64,000 bases of DNA from Paenibacillus sp. YYML68 (GTDB taxonomy: Bacteria > Bacillota > Bacilli > Paenibacillales > NBRC-103111), in contig NZ_BQYI01000001.1 in the NCBI RefSeq assembly GCF_027923405.1, positions 4,132,501-4,196,500 of the forward strand. The letters are read 5' to 3'. Under the pieces are notes generated by a model that worked only from the letters and a program-made list of their open reading frames with translations, had not been told where the DNA came from and made no database searches. This document shows, piece after piece, positions 25,083-33,902 of this stretch (the stretch's first letter is position 1; each line of letters opens with the position of its first letter). The translations under genes and the position numbers were made by a program.

Positions 25083-26072
25083 CTACAGCACAACGAAGCC
25101 CATCTTGGACTTCACGTCTCTTAACGTACGTTCTGCCAGCTCGCTCGCCTTCTGCTGGCCTTCCTTCAGTATACGGTGCAGCTCGCCAGACTCGCGAATA
25201 TCGCGATAAGACTGCTGCAGAGGCTCAATCAGTGCGACGACCGCCTCAGCCAGCTCCTTCTTGAACGGACCGTAGCCCTGCCCGTCGTACATCGCTTCAA
25301 TGTCGGCAACCGACTTATCGGTCACAGCCGAATAGATGCTGATCAGGTTACTGACCTCAGGCTTATTCGCCGGGTCGTACTTAACCTCGCGTCCCGAATC
25401 GGTCACAGCACGGCTAATTTTTTTGCGAATCACATCGGGAGGGTCGAGGAGTGCAATGTAGCTGCCTGCGTTCGGATTGCTCTTGCTCATCTTCTTCGAG
25501 GCGTCGTCCAGCGACATGATGCGCGCGCCGACCTCGGGAATATAGCCCTTCGGGATCGTGAACGTATCGCCGTACCGTCCGTTGAACCGTTGCGCGAGAT
25601 CGCGAGTCAGCTCCAGATGCTGCTTCTGATCGTCACCGACTGGTACGAGATCGGCGTTGTACAGCATAATGTCAGCTGCCATCAGAGACGGATAGGTGAA
25701 CAAGCCAGCGCCCACCGACTCCTTGCCAGCCGACTTGTCCTTGAACTGCGTCATCCGCTCCAGCTCGCCCATATACGTCAAGGTCGTCATCAGCCAGCCG
25801 AGCTCGGCGTGCGCTGGTACCGTTGACTGCAGGAACACAGTTGCCGCCTTCGGATCGATGCCCGCAGCCAAGTATAACGCCGCGACCGACTCGGACTGCT
25901 CCTTCAATGCAGCTGGCTCCTGCGGAACAGTCACCGCGTGCATATCGACCACCATAAAGTAGCATTCATGCGTATGCTGCAGCTTCACATAATTGCGCAG
26001 CGCGCCGATGTAGTTACCGAGGGTCAATTGACCGCTTGGCTGCATGCCAGAAAGAACCTTAAGCTTAGTCAT
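25083..26072 (-). CDS. trpS: Tryptophanyl-tRNA synthetase
   Basis: The 329-residue class I synthetase charges tRNA-Trp. The HIGH-like motif is in PSGQLTLGNYIGAL (residues 11-24) and KMSKS is in SKKMSKSNPNAG near residue 193. The length is normal for the bacterial enzyme. A tryptophan-specific T-box lies directly upstream, so expression rises when uncharged tRNA-Trp accumulates. AAAGGAGACC precedes the ATG. Confidence 0.98.
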   Translation of the reverse strand: MTKLKVLSGMQPSGQLTLGNYIGALRNYVKLQHTHECYFMVVDMHAVTVPQEPAALKEQSESVAALYLAAGIDPKAATVFLQSTVPAHAELGWLMTTLTYMGELERMTQFKDKSAGKESVGAGLFTYPSLMAADIMLYNADLVPVGDDQKQHLELTRDLAQRFNGRYGDTFTIPKGYIPEVGARIMSLDDASKKMSKSNPNAGSYIALLDPPDVIRKKISRAVTDSGREVKYDPANKPEVSNLISIYSAVTDKSVADIEAMYDGQGYGPFKKELAEAVVALIEPLQQSYRDIRESGELHRILKEGQQKASELAERTLRDVKSKMGFVVL

Positions 26073-26106
26073 CGTCGTGGTCTCCTTTACCTATCATAAT
26101 AGAATG

Positions 26107-26406
26107 CAAAAAAGGCCCTCCGCCGCAAGGGACGAAGGACCGTGGTGCCACCCTAATTCGCTCATGGCGCCACACGATGACGTGTAAGCATGTGACCATA
26201 AGCCTTAATCAGCTCGATAACGGGAGCATACCGGAACAGCATACTGAGCGCCAGCCGCTTGCTGAAGCCGTTGCGGGCTTGCGGGCACCTTTCAACTGTC
26301 AGCTCAGGGACCCATTCGCACATCAGCCGCTAACCGGTTCACACCACCCACCGGCTCTCTGTGTAGCTTGGCTTAACGACTACTTGCTCCCGTCCACGCT
26401 GTTGTT
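26107..26406 (-). ncRNA. T-box leader (tryptophan-specific) of trpS
   Basis: The minus-strand leader has the T-box sequence AGGGTGGCACCACG (26141-26154), followed by a terminator stem of GGTCCTTCG-type arms and TTTTTT (26108-26141). The upstream stem I carries AGAGAGCCGG and GGTGTGAACCGG (AG-box and associated motifs). A specifier loop GAATGGG places a TGG codon at 26312-26314, matching tryptophan and the downstream gene. Confidence 0.93.
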
Positions 26407-26413
26407 TCCAGTC

Positions 26414-26442
26414 ATTGTATCGAACGCGGACGAAGGTGTCAA
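26414..26442 (-). promoter_or_regulatory. Sigma-A promoter of the T-box/trpS unit
   Basis: On the minus strand TTGACA (26437-26442) and TACAAT (26414-26419) are spaced by 17 bases, placing the transcription start right at the beginning of the T-box leader. Confidence 0.88.
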
Positions 26443-26486
26443 CTGAATTTCCAATTACTCGTCCTATATTCATCCACTCCTGCATA

Positions 26487-26505
26487 CGTTATAATAATTA
26501 TTACG
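26487..26505 (+). promoter_or_regulatory. Fur-family-like operator with overlapping -10 box
   Basis: CGTTATAAT-A-ATTATTACG is a 9-1-9 palindrome with a single mismatched pair. Its 7-1-7 core is closest to a PerR box (TTATAATNATTATAA, one mismatch) and less like Zur (TCGTAATNATTACGA). It contains TATAAT (26490-26495) that could be the -10 box for the permease gene at 26532. The -35 is not clear. Confidence 0.45.
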
Positions 26506-26531
26506 AAAAAGGATAAAAGGAGATCAGAGCC

Positions 26532-27587
26532 TTGTCCATGACCATTCAACGAATCTTGACGAACGTGACCGCACTGGTATGCTTGGTGATGCTTGTCCTC
26601 ATCTTCACCCAAAAGCAGCCCCCTGACTTAACATGGCTAAGTGTCGACAGTGTTCAAAACTTCAAAACATTGTTCATCAGCATCGTGCTGGAGGCGATGC
26701 CGTTCGTCCTCCTTGGCGTGCTCGTGTCGGCGCTGCTGCAGACGTTCGTCTCCGAGCAGACTGTACGCCGCTGGGCTCCGAAAAATCCGGTGCTCGGTGT
26801 AATGTTCGCCTGCGTGCTCGGCATCATATTCCCGCTGTGCGAATGCGGCATGATCCCCGTCATCCGGCGCCTCATCCGCAAGGGACTGCCCGTCTACACT
26901 GCCGTCGTGTTCATTCTGGCCGGTCCGATTATCAATCCAGTCGTATACGCCTCGACCTTCATGGCGTTCCGCACGCGGCCAGAAATTGCATATTCACGCA
27001 TGGCGCTCGCCTTCGTCGTCGCCGCGACGGTCGGACTTCTCGTATACCGGCTCGTGCGCACCAATCCGCTGCGCGCTGCTCATGCTCACACGCACGAGAA
27101 CACCCATACGGCGGCGGCTCATTCACATGCACACGAGCACGACCACTCACACGATCATTCGCACGAGAAGCCGGGCCGATTACACCGCATTTCCAGCGTG
27201 TTCGGACACGCGTCGGACGAGTTTTTCGATATGGGCAAATATTTAATCTTCGGCGCCTTGCTGACCGCACTTATTCAAACGTTCATGTCCAGAGAAAGTC
27301 TCGTGTCCATCGGTGAAGGACCACTCAGCTCGCACCTGTTCATGATGGGCTTCGCTTACGTGCTGTCGCTGTGCTCGACGTCGGACGCCTTCGTCGCCTC
27401 CTCGTTCGCCACGACGTTCTCAACCGGTTCACTGGTGACGTTCCTCGTCTTCGGACCGATGATCGATCTGAAGGGGACACTGATGATGCTGTCTGCGTTC
27501 CGCGTCAAGTTCGTGCTGTTAATTATTACGCTCGTCACTATTGTGACATTGGCCGGTTCTCTTGTGCTCGAACGTATCGTATTCTGA
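26532..27587 (+). CDS. YcgR-like permease (UPF0718/DUF318 family) with His-rich loop
   Basis: The 351-residue protein has about eight hydrophobic helices arranged as two similar halves. The conserved FPLCECGMIPVIRRLIRKGLP near residue 98 and LCSTSDAFVASSFATTFS near residue 280 are hallmark segments of this permease family. A cytosolic or external loop of about 35 residues between the halves is packed with His and Asp (HSHAHEHDHSHDHSHEK), suggesting metal binding. TTG 26532 is preferred because AAAGGAGATC lies 7 bases upstream; ATG 26538 is the alternative. It forms an operon with the next gene, as in the B. subtilis ycgR-ycgQ pair. The transported substrate is unknown; a metal is likely. Confidence 0.82.
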   Translation: MSMTIQRILTNVTALVCLVMLVLIFTQKQPPDLTWLSVDSVQNFKTLFISIVLEAMPFVLLGVLVSALLQTFVSEQTVRRWAPKNPVLGVMFACVLGIIFPLCECGMIPVIRRLIRKGLPVYTAVVFILAGPIINPVVYASTFMAFRTRPEIAYSRMALAFVVAATVGLLVYRLVRTNPLRAAHAHTHENTHTAAAHSHAHEHDHSHDHSHEKPGRLHRISSVFGHASDEFFDMGKYLIFGALLTALIQTFMSRESLVSIGEGPLSSHLFMMGFAYVLSLCSTSDAFVASSFATTFSTGSLVTFLVFGPMIDLKGTLMMLSAFRVKFVLLIITLVTIVTLAGSLVLERIVF

Positions 27588-27609
27588 TCTGAAGAGGTGA
27601 GCTTAACCT

Positions 27610-28542
27610 ATGAATCCGCGTATCATCAGCTTCCACCATGCGCTTAAGGCAATCATTCTGCTCGGCTTCGCCGGCTATATCGCCCACTTGGTGCAGACCG
27701 ACCTTATACTGCTATATATCGCGCCCAAGATGGTAGATTATGTGAAATGGTCAGCCGTGGCGCTGTACGCTGTCTCGGTGCATCAAGGGTATCGCGCATA
27801 CAAGGCTTGGCGAACACCGCCTTCCGATTGCGGCTGCGGTCATGATCATACGCCATCCCGATCGTTGCTTAAGAATACGGTCGTATACGGCCTGTTCATT
27901 TTACCGCTCTTGATGGGCTTCCTGTTGCCCGACACGTCGCTCAGCAGCAGCCTCGCGGCGAAGAAGGGGATGAACCTGAGCAGCGCCAGCTCCGTGAAGA
28001 AGGAGTCGAGCGCAGCGACGAGCAGCTCTCAGACGACACCTGCGGCACCTGTGCCCGAGCAGGGAACGACTGAAGGCAACGCGCAGACGTCCGCAGCAGA
28101 CGAGCTGTTCCCGTCTGACAAGTTTACGAAGCAATATGCCGATCACGCGAAGAAGCTGTACCGCGAGGATGTCATCCGGGTACCTGAGGAGTTTTACATC
28201 GAGACGTTAACGTCCGTGGATCTGTATCTAGACCGCTTCGTTGGCAAAAAGCTGGAGCTGACCGGCTTCGTATATCGTCAAGAGGACATGAAGGACAATC
28301 AGTTCGTCGTCGGCCGCTTCTCGATTCAATGCTGCTCGGCAGATGCCGCCCCTTACGGCATACTTGCCGAGTATGACCGTGCCAAGACGCTGGCTGACGA
28401 CAGCTGGGTGACAGTGACGGGCACCATCGAGAAGACGACGTTCAACGAAGTGGAGATTATGGTGCTGAAGATTGAGAAAATCGCAAAGGCGGAGCCAGCC
28501 GCAACTCCGTATGTATATCCGAACATGAATTTCGGTGCCTAG
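27610..28542 (+). CDS. YcgQ-like membrane protein (UPF0703/TIGR03943 family)
   Basis: The 310-residue partner of the upstream permease has about four membrane helices. A Ser/Ala/Thr-rich linker follows (about residues 125-170), then a soluble domain with LTGFVYRQEDMKDNQFVVGRF and the cysteine pair in SIQCCSADAAPYGI. A short Cys/His motif DCGCGHDH lies near residue 75. AAGAGGTGAGC precedes the ATG. The pair may transport or sense a metal ion; that is inference from histidine content and operator type. Its stop overlaps the stop of the convergent gene by 4 bases. Confidence 0.8.
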   Translation: MNPRIISFHHALKAIILLGFAGYIAHLVQTDLILLYIAPKMVDYVKWSAVALYAVSVHQGYRAYKAWRTPPSDCGCGHDHTPSRSLLKNTVVYGLFILPLLMGFLLPDTSLSSSLAAKKGMNLSSASSVKKESSAATSSSQTTPAAPVPEQGTTEGNAQTSAADELFPSDKFTKQYADHAKKLYREDVIRVPEEFYIETLTSVDLYLDRFVGKKLELTGFVYRQEDMKDNQFVVGRFSIQCCSADAAPYGILAEYDRAKTLADDSWVTVTGTIEKTTFNEVEIMVLKIEKIAKAEPAATPYVYPNMNFGA

Positions 28543-29057
28543 TCAGCTGATGGCTCCTCAGCGCCTAGAGTTGCCTCATCCATTCGCTCGAGCAGTCGCT
28601 GTACGGTCTTCACCGTATCGGCGTACAGCGGCCGATAATCGAGTCCCTCTACAAATTGCAGGAACGTTGCACCAATTACTCTTACTTGTGCGGTATACGC
28701 TTGCTTGTCCACCTCGTACACTGCGACCGGTCTTGGCTCCTGATCTTGGCGCTCCTCGACCTCGACCAGCTCAAGCTTGGCCTGCGAGATTGGCTTGACG
28801 ATGAATGAGAATGCACGGCATTCCGGGTCACCGCAGCCGCAGCAGAAGAACGGAACGCGCTCCCAAGCCTCGATTCCAGCCCATCGATTCGGCGCAACCT
28901 CCTCCAGCGTGCTCAGCAGCAGTGCCGGCAAGCCAACGTCTACACACAACGGCTCGTCAACGACGACTTCCCCGTCAATGACGAGCAAGGCATCCGCATG
29001 AACAATCTGAAGGTCTGCATCGAACGACCAATTGCGATAAGTAAGCTCTAATGACAT
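28539..29057 (-). CDS. Conserved protein of unknown function
   Basis: The 172-residue protein is acidic, lacks membrane helices and has a striking FFCCGCGDPECRAF motif near residue 72, four cysteines that could bind zinc or a cluster. The N-terminal half alternates hydrophobic and acidic residues (DADLQIVHADALLVIDGEVVVDEP reads as beta-rich), and the C half is helical. I do not recognise the family. Its 3' end overlaps the convergent YcgQ-like gene by 4 bases. It is divergent from the SASP gene at 29166. Confidence 0.68.
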   Translation of the reverse strand: MSLELTYRNWSFDADLQIVHADALLVIDGEVVVDEPLCVDVGLPALLLSTLEEVAPNRWAGIEAWERVPFFCCGCGDPECRAFSFIVKPISQAKLELVEVEERQDQEPRPVAVYEVDKQAYTAQVRVIGATFLQFVEGLDYRPLYADTVKTVQRLLERMDEATLGAEEPSAD

Positions 29058-29111
29058 TTTCCCTGCCTCCTCTCCCTCTATGCGATGTGGACATAATTAC
29101 CAACCCTAATC

Positions 29112-29142
29112 TGCGTAATCATTTGAACGATGGTACATACTA
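29112..29142 (+). promoter_or_regulatory. Sigma-G promoter of the plus-strand SASP gene
   Basis: TGCGTA (29112-29117), an 18-base spacer and CATACTA (29136-29142) match the forespore sigma-G pattern, with an exact -10. It lies 24 bases before the SASP start codon. Confidence 0.75.
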
Positions 29143-29165
29143 CCTACAGAACGGAGGTGATTAAG

Positions 29166-29393
29166 ATGGGCGCAGGACAATCCCGCAGCAGCAACGCTTT
29201 AGTCGTTCCACAGGCCTCCCAGGCTCTGGACCAGTTGAAGTATGAGGTTGCTCAAGAGCTGGGCATCCAAATTCCTCAGGACGGTTACTATGGCTTCATG
29301 GCAACTCGTGACACTGGGGCAATTGGTGGCCACATCACACGTCGTCTGGTTCAAATCGCCGAGCAGCAGCTTGCAGGCAAGTTCACAAGATAA
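29166..29393 (+). CDS. Alpha/beta-type small acid-soluble spore protein
   Basis: The 75-residue DNA-protecting spore protein is identical to the one at 24410-24634 through most of its length; differences are mainly at the C-terminus (QQLAGKFTR) and one Phe for Tyr in GYYGFMATRD. The GPR protease site region is EVAQELGI. ATG 29166 follows CGGAGGTGATTAAG; twelve in-frame upstream residues are not coding. A sigma-G promoter and a terminator frame the gene, so it is monocistronic and made in the forespore. Confidence 0.97.
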   Translation: MGAGQSRSSNALVVPQASQALDQLKYEVAQELGIQIPQDGYYGFMATRDTGAIGGHITRRLVQIAEQQLAGKFTR

Positions 29394-29416
29394 TGAAGCC
29401 TCACGAATACTTTGTG

Positions 29417-29442
29417 AGCGGTCCTTCGCAGGGCCGCTTTTT
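29417..29442 (+). terminator. Terminator after the plus-strand SASP gene
   Basis: AGCGG-CCT and AGG-CCGCT arms with a TCGC tetraloop, followed by TTTTTCC. Confidence 0.9.
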
Positions 29443-29544
29443 CCTGTACTGCCGTACTGCTCTGTACAGACGGCTTGAACCACTAGGCTATATCCTATCA
29501 TTATATACGATATCAACTCCGCGCAAAACCGTTTGCTCGCGAAG

Positions 29545-29575
29545 AACAGGCCCCCGGAGAAGCCGGAGACCTGTT
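29545..29575 (-). terminator. Hairpin downstream of the 126-residue protein gene
   Basis: AACAGG and CCTGTT with an inner CCGG/CCGG stem; T-tract after it is weak on the minus strand. Confidence 0.5.
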
Positions 29576-29613
29576 ACGAATGGTATAATATTAAATAATG
29601 CCCTGCCTTGCCA

Positions 29614-29994
29614 CTACTCAAATCTCGATGCTTTCGACTTGTCGACTATGCTTGCCATGTTGTAGTTAGACTCGAACGTCACACTCGTGCATAGCTGGTT
29701 TTGCCTCATGGCGAACTCGAACTGAATTTCTCCATGCGACCACTTCTTCAGCTTCAACGATTCAAGCGCCATGCGAGTCATCGAAAGCTGATGGCTTTCG
29801 GTTAAGCCGCTCTCCGTCCGTCTGAGCTCCGTCCCGCGGCCCTCAATCGGAAAATGACGAATACCGAACTTGCCAATCACATTGTTGCGAATCTGAATAA
29901 ACACCGTACCTGAAGTCAAATGCGCCAGCTCTTCCTTAAGCTCACGAAACGCAAGCTCCAACTGTCTTGCCAATGGCAATTGCTCCAAGATCAA
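29614..29994 (-). CDS. Protein of unknown function
   Basis: The 126-residue soluble protein has an N-terminal helix rich in Glu and Leu (ELAFRELKEELAHL) and then alternating beta-like stretches (TSGTVFIQIRNNVIGKFG, HGEIQFEFAMRQNQ). The family is not recognised. I chose the TTG at 29994 because AAGGTGG lies 8 bases upstream; a GTG at 30006 overlaps that site. It is monocistronic and divergent from the chemoreceptor gene, with about 390 bases between start codons. Confidence 0.6.
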   Translation of the reverse strand: MILEQLPLARQLELAFRELKEELAHLTSGTVFIQIRNNVIGKFGIRHFPIEGRGTELRRTESGLTESHQLSMTRMALESLKLKKWSHGEIQFEFAMRQNQLCTSVTFESNYNMASIVDKSKASRFE

Positions 29995-30006
29995 AACCGA
30001 TACCAC

Positions 30007-30380
30007 CTTTCACTTTGAAGATATGTTATTATATGTATCAACAAGATGCAATCCGATTATATGACAAAATGTGTAAATGATCAACAAAAAATTCACTAAT
30101 TTATAGTAAATTTATCTTATTATCGCCTCATATCCCCCTCTGTAAGGTAGACCAAAACTTACATCAGGTGGTATAATTACCTAAACCATGAACCATGACC
30201 AAGGTCTAACCGCCTATTACTGAACCAACAGTTCCTGCTCTTAATCGGGACCTGTTAGGGAAGCTCCACAAGCTCGCATAGTCGAATGTAGAGCCTTGCT
30301 TCGCCCGTTCGTCTAGCCGCGAAGGTGCCGTACTAGCGGAATGGTTGGTTTCTAATTTTTTAGTTGAAGGAGTTGTTTGG
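30007..30380. other. Long leader of the chemoreceptor gene with a candidate promoter
   Basis: This gap holds an A/T-rich half (30007-30140) and a more structured half. A sigma-A-like promoter is present: TAGACC, 18 bases, TATAAT at about 30173, preceded by TGG. The roughly 200-base leader contains complementary segments such as AACAGTTCC/GGGACCTGTT. It does not match the c-di-GMP riboswitch consensus that often precedes chemoreceptors. A TAAA...GCCTCATA stretch near 30110 only loosely resembles sigma-D. Confidence 0.4.
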
Positions 30381-31640
30381 ATGAACTTTTGGTCCGGTCT
30401 ATCGTTCAAGGCGAAGCTTCAGCTGGGCTGCTATACGATCGTAGCCTTGTACAGTATTGCAGCCTTAATTGTGCTGCTGCAATCCTCGATTAACGCAGCT
30501 GCAGGCATTACCGTGCTCGTGCTGCTCGCAGGTCTTAGCTATCCTTTCGTACGATTTCTTGAGAGAGCGCTTACAGAGCCGATTAGCGATATATCTCGAG
30601 CGGCGATGAACATCGCCAAGGGCGATTTTACGACGAGAATTGAGCTGCAATCTGATGATGCTCTGGGCGAGCTTGCCACCTCCTTCAATCGGATGACCGA
30701 CAAGCTGCGCGACATTCTACAGGAAACAGGTAAGGCAACACGTCACGTCTCTGATTCGAGTCGCGACATCTTCTCGCGCAACGAGAGGATGAAGACAGTA
30801 CTGGAGGAGGCTGCTGTTGCGGCGAACGAGCTTGCAGCGGGCGCTCAGCAAATATCGGAAGAAATCTGCACCGCCTCGAGCGCGACGAAGGATATCGAGC
30901 TGAAGGTATCGAGCTATACTGCCTCGTCCCGTGAGATGAACGATCGATCCGATCAGATGCTCCAGCTCATTCACAAGGGCATACATACAGTCGAGACGCA
31001 GAGCGACGGTGTACGCAAAAATGTAGAAGCAACCGCCAACGTATCGAGTACGATCCACTCGCTCGCCGAGCTGACCAAGGGGATCTCCAACATGACGCAC
31101 TCCATCTCGGAAATTGCCGAGCAGACAAACCTGCTGTCTCTGAACGCCTCCATCGAGGCCGCTCGCGCAGGTGAGCACGGTAAAGGCTTCGCCGTCGTCG
31201 CCCAAGAGGTGCGCAAGCTTGCCGAGCAATCGACAACGTCGACCAAGGAAGTATTCGCTCTTGTCCGCAGCATCGAGCAAGGCATCAAGGAAGCACTCGC
31301 CTCCATGAGCGAGAACGAGCGTGTCGTTCAGGAGCAGACGCAGCTCATCTCCGAGACCGAAGCCGTATTCGCCGATATTGTGAACAGCGTTACCTTCATC
31401 ACAGAGCAGATCGCAACGTTCGCCAAGGAAAGCGAGCAGATGCTCGGCAGCGCAGAGCACATCTCCGCCACAATGGAAAATATATCGGCCATCACGCAGC
31501 AATCTGCGGCAGGAACCGAGCAAGTATCCGCCTCCATGCAGGAGCAGATCGCGGCGGTGCAGGCGATCGTCGCTCAATCCGAGCAGATGACGAAGCTGGT
31601 CACCCAGCTGCAGCATACGATCAACGTATTCAAGGTATAG
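30381..31640 (+). CDS. Methyl-accepting chemotaxis protein without a periplasmic ligand domain
   Basis: The 419-residue receptor has two closely spaced membrane helices (about residues 13-32 and 38-55) joined by a loop too short for an external ligand domain. A HAMP domain follows (about 60-115, [18 protein letters not shown]), then a methyl-accepting signalling domain with the conserved hairpin tip [20 protein letters not shown] near residue 245. It therefore probably senses membrane or intracellular signals such as energy state. ATG 30381 follows AAGGAG with 8 bases spacing. No che genes are nearby. Confidence 0.9.
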   Translation: MNFWSGLSFKAKLQLGCYTIVALYSIAALIVLLQSSINAAAGITVLVLLAGLSYPFVRFLERALTEPISDISRAAMNIAKGDFTTRIELQSDDALGELATSFNRMTDKLRDILQETGKATRHVSDSSRDIFSRNERMKTVLEEAAVAANELAAGAQQISEEICTASSATKDIELKVSSYTASSREMNDRSDQMLQLIHKGIHTVETQSDGVRKNVEATANVSSTIHSLAELTKGISNMTHSISEIAEQTNLLSLNASIEAARAGEHGKGFAVVAQEVRKLAEQSTTSTKEVFALVRSIEQGIKEALASMSENERVVQEQTQLISETEAVFADIVNSVTFITEQIATFAKESEQMLGSAEHISATMENISAITQQSAAGTEQVSASMQEQIAAVQAIVAQSEQMTKLVTQLQHTINVFKV

Positions 31641-31669
31641 GCCCAACGCGCTAGACTGAGGCTGAACAA

Positions 31670-31726
31670 CAAAAAAAGGCTGTCTGCACCTTCGCGCCTC
31701 AAGGCACGTAAGTGACGGACAGCCTT
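31670..31726 (-). terminator. Bidirectional terminator between the chemoreceptor and pepF genes
   Basis: AAGGCTGTC and GACAGCCTT arms enclose a structured loop; on the minus strand TTTTTTTGTTG follows, making it a good terminator for pepF. Confidence 0.85.
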
Positions 31727-31770
31727 ATTCATTTATATGCTATGCTTCATAACAGCTCTCGTCCGTCCTA

Positions 31771-33561
31771 TTACTCCGTCAGCTGCAAAAACTGCTCCAC
31801 ATCCTCAATCGACAGGTCCAGCGCCTGCTGCCAAAACTGCGGCTGACGAAGATCGACGCCCAGATGCTTCAGCGCAAGCTCCTCCACCGTCATCCGCCCC
31901 GTATCACGCAATAGCGCCACATACTGCTCCTCGAACGCCTCGCCGCGGCGCAGCGCCTCGGCATATAGCCCTGTCGAGAACATGTATCCGAACGTGTATG
32001 GGAAATTATAGAACGGTACCTCGGTAATATAGAAATGCAGCTTCGACGCCCAAAAATGAGGATGGTACTCATCCAGACTGCCGCAGAACGCCTCGCGCTG
32101 CGCCTCGGTCATCAGCTCGTTCAGACGCTCAACGGACACAAGACCGTTCCGCCGCTCCTCGTAAAACCGCGTCTCGAACAAAAACCGGGCGTGGATGTTC
32201 ATATAGAACGCGACAGAGCGCTGAATCTTATCCTCTAGCAGCGTCAATCGTTCCTGCTCGCTCGCAGCTGCCTTCACGGCTGCATCCGCGACGATCATCT
32301 CCGCGAACGTAGAAGCCGTCTCCGCCACATTCATCGCGTACTCTTGCGCCAATGCAGGCAAGTCGTTCATCACGTGCTGATGGTAGCCGTGTCCAAGCTC
32401 ATGGGCGAGCGTCGCTACGTTGGAGGCGGTGCCCGCATACGTCATGAAGATGCGTGTCTCCTCGGCAACCGGGAACGACGTGCAGAAGCCGCCCGGACGC
32501 TTGCCCGCCCGATCCTCGGCTTCAATCCAGCCGTTCTCGAATGCCTCCTCGGCGAATTGAGCCATCCGCGGACTGAACCGCCGGAATTGCTCGACGATGA
32601 GCTTCGCCCCTTCGTCATAGGTGAACGTCTGGACGCCTTCCCCTACCGGCGCCTCCACGTCGTACCAGCTCAGCTGCTCCAGACCCAACAGACGCGCCTT
32701 CCGCTCCATATACCGAAGGAAGACGTCCTTCCCGCCCTCGATGACGCGCCACATCGTATCCAGCGTCTCTCTAGACATCCGGTTGATCGACAGCGGCTCC
32801 TTCAATATGTCGTCCCAGCCCCGACGCTCGTACAGCTTCAGCCGGAAGCCGCCCAGATGATTCAGCGCATCTGCACAATAATCGGCATGCTCCGACCACT
32901 CCTTCTCCCACTGGTGAAAAATACGCTGCCTCACCGTCCGGTCGGAGCTGTGCATCCGGTTCGCCGCCTGACCAGCCGATAGCTGTACCGTCTCCCCATT
33001 CTCCTCGATCGCCACTCGGAACTTGCTGACCGTCGTATTGTACAGCTCTCCCCAGCCGTGATACCCGTCTACGGCCAGCTCATTGATCAGCGCCTCCTGC
33101 TCCGGAGGCAGCTTATCCGCTGCGAGCAGTCTCCGCTCCTCCAGCGGGTACGTAACGTCAGCAAGCTCCGGCAGTGCCAGCAGCGCCTGCCACGCTTCAT
33201 CGCTCAGCTTCGTCAATCTATCATCGAAGGTCGTCAGCACGGTCGCGTAGGCGGCTCCAATCGATTTCACCTTGCCCGATAATACAATCGCCGCCTTGTC
33301 GCTCTGATTCTCCGCAGCAAGACAAGCGGTGAACGAATCGGCCTCTCTCAAGGCGAGCGCGCATTGCTGGAGCAGCTCGATGATCGGCAGCAGGCTTACG
33401 GACTCCGCGGCAGTCGTAGGCGGCTGCAGACTCGCAAGCTGCCCCTCCAGCATGGCTAATTTTCCTTCCAGCTCCCGCAAATACTGGGCGAACGACGCGG
33501 AGCCGCTCCCCCCTTCAAAGAAACGATCCACATTCCACGTTTGAGGCAAAGGGTGCTTCAT
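31771..33561 (-). CDS. pepF: Oligoendopeptidase F-type M3 metallopeptidase
   Basis: The 596-residue cytosolic zinc peptidase cleaves oligopeptides. The zinc site HELGHGYHQ (HExxH, about residue 385) and the downstream glutamate region (AETASTFAEMIV) are in place, as is the C-terminal FASTGLY-like segment FPYTFGYMFSTGLYAEA. Length fits M3B enzymes. The Met at 33561 (MKHPLPQTWNVD) is the likely start; a 24-residue in-frame extension has weak support. In spore formers PepF overexpression can affect sporulation signalling, but nothing here shows that role. Confidence 0.92.
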   Translation of the reverse strand: MKHPLPQTWNVDRFFEGGSGSASFAQYLRELEGKLAMLEGQLASLQPPTTAAESVSLLPIIELLQQCALALREADSFTACLAAENQSDKAAIVLSGKVKSIGAAYATVLTTFDDRLTKLSDEAWQALLALPELADVTYPLEERRLLAADKLPPEQEALINELAVDGYHGWGELYNTTVSKFRVAIEENGETVQLSAGQAANRMHSSDRTVRQRIFHQWEKEWSEHADYCADALNHLGGFRLKLYERRGWDDILKEPLSINRMSRETLDTMWRVIEGGKDVFLRYMERKARLLGLEQLSWYDVEAPVGEGVQTFTYDEGAKLIVEQFRRFSPRMAQFAEEAFENGWIEAEDRAGKRPGGFCTSFPVAEETRIFMTYAGTASNVATLAHELGHGYHQHVMNDLPALAQEYAMNVAETASTFAEMIVADAAVKAAASEQERLTLLEDKIQRSVAFYMNIHARFLFETRFYEERRNGLVSVERLNELMTEAQREAFCGSLDEYHPHFWASKLHFYITEVPFYNFPYTFGYMFSTGLYAEALRRGEAFEEQYVALLRDTGRMTVEELALKHLGVDLRQPQFWQQALDLSIEDVEQFLQLTE

Positions 33562-33715
33562 CTTCGCTTCACCATACCTTTCTTCGTCAGCTATGTACAT
33601 TCGTAGTCTCATTAAACCATAATTGGGCACCATTCCCCAACTTTACGGTTGCTCTCCTTCCTATCCATATGCTTTAATGAAGAGCATAATCGCAACCGAA
33701 TCGGAGGGATTACAG

Positions 33716-33898
33716 GTGAGACCATTACAAATATCGCCGGAAACAGCCCAGAAGCTGGCCAAGCAGCTCAACGTACCACTGGAGCATCTGCTTCACATGC
33801 CGCAGCACATCTTACTCCAGAAGCTGGCAGAGCTCGCCAAGACCGAAGCAGCCACTGAAGCCGACAAGGCAGACACCGCGGCACCGAGCAAGGAGTAA
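33716..33898 (+). CDS. yycC: YycC-like small protein
   Basis: The 60-residue protein starts at GTG 33716 with CGGAGGGAT 5 bases upstream. The core LQISPETAQKLAKQLNVP and LEHLLHMPQHILLQKLAEL match the small YycC family of Bacilli (function unknown). The Ala/Asp/Lys-rich tail (residues 42-60) is longer than usual. It probably forms an operon with the next gene, whose ribosome-binding site AAGGAG overlaps this gene's end. Confidence 0.85.
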   Translation: MRPLQISPETAQKLAKQLNVPLEHLLHMPQHILLQKLAELAKTEAATEADKADTAAPSKE

Positions 33899-33902
33899 GT
33901 CA

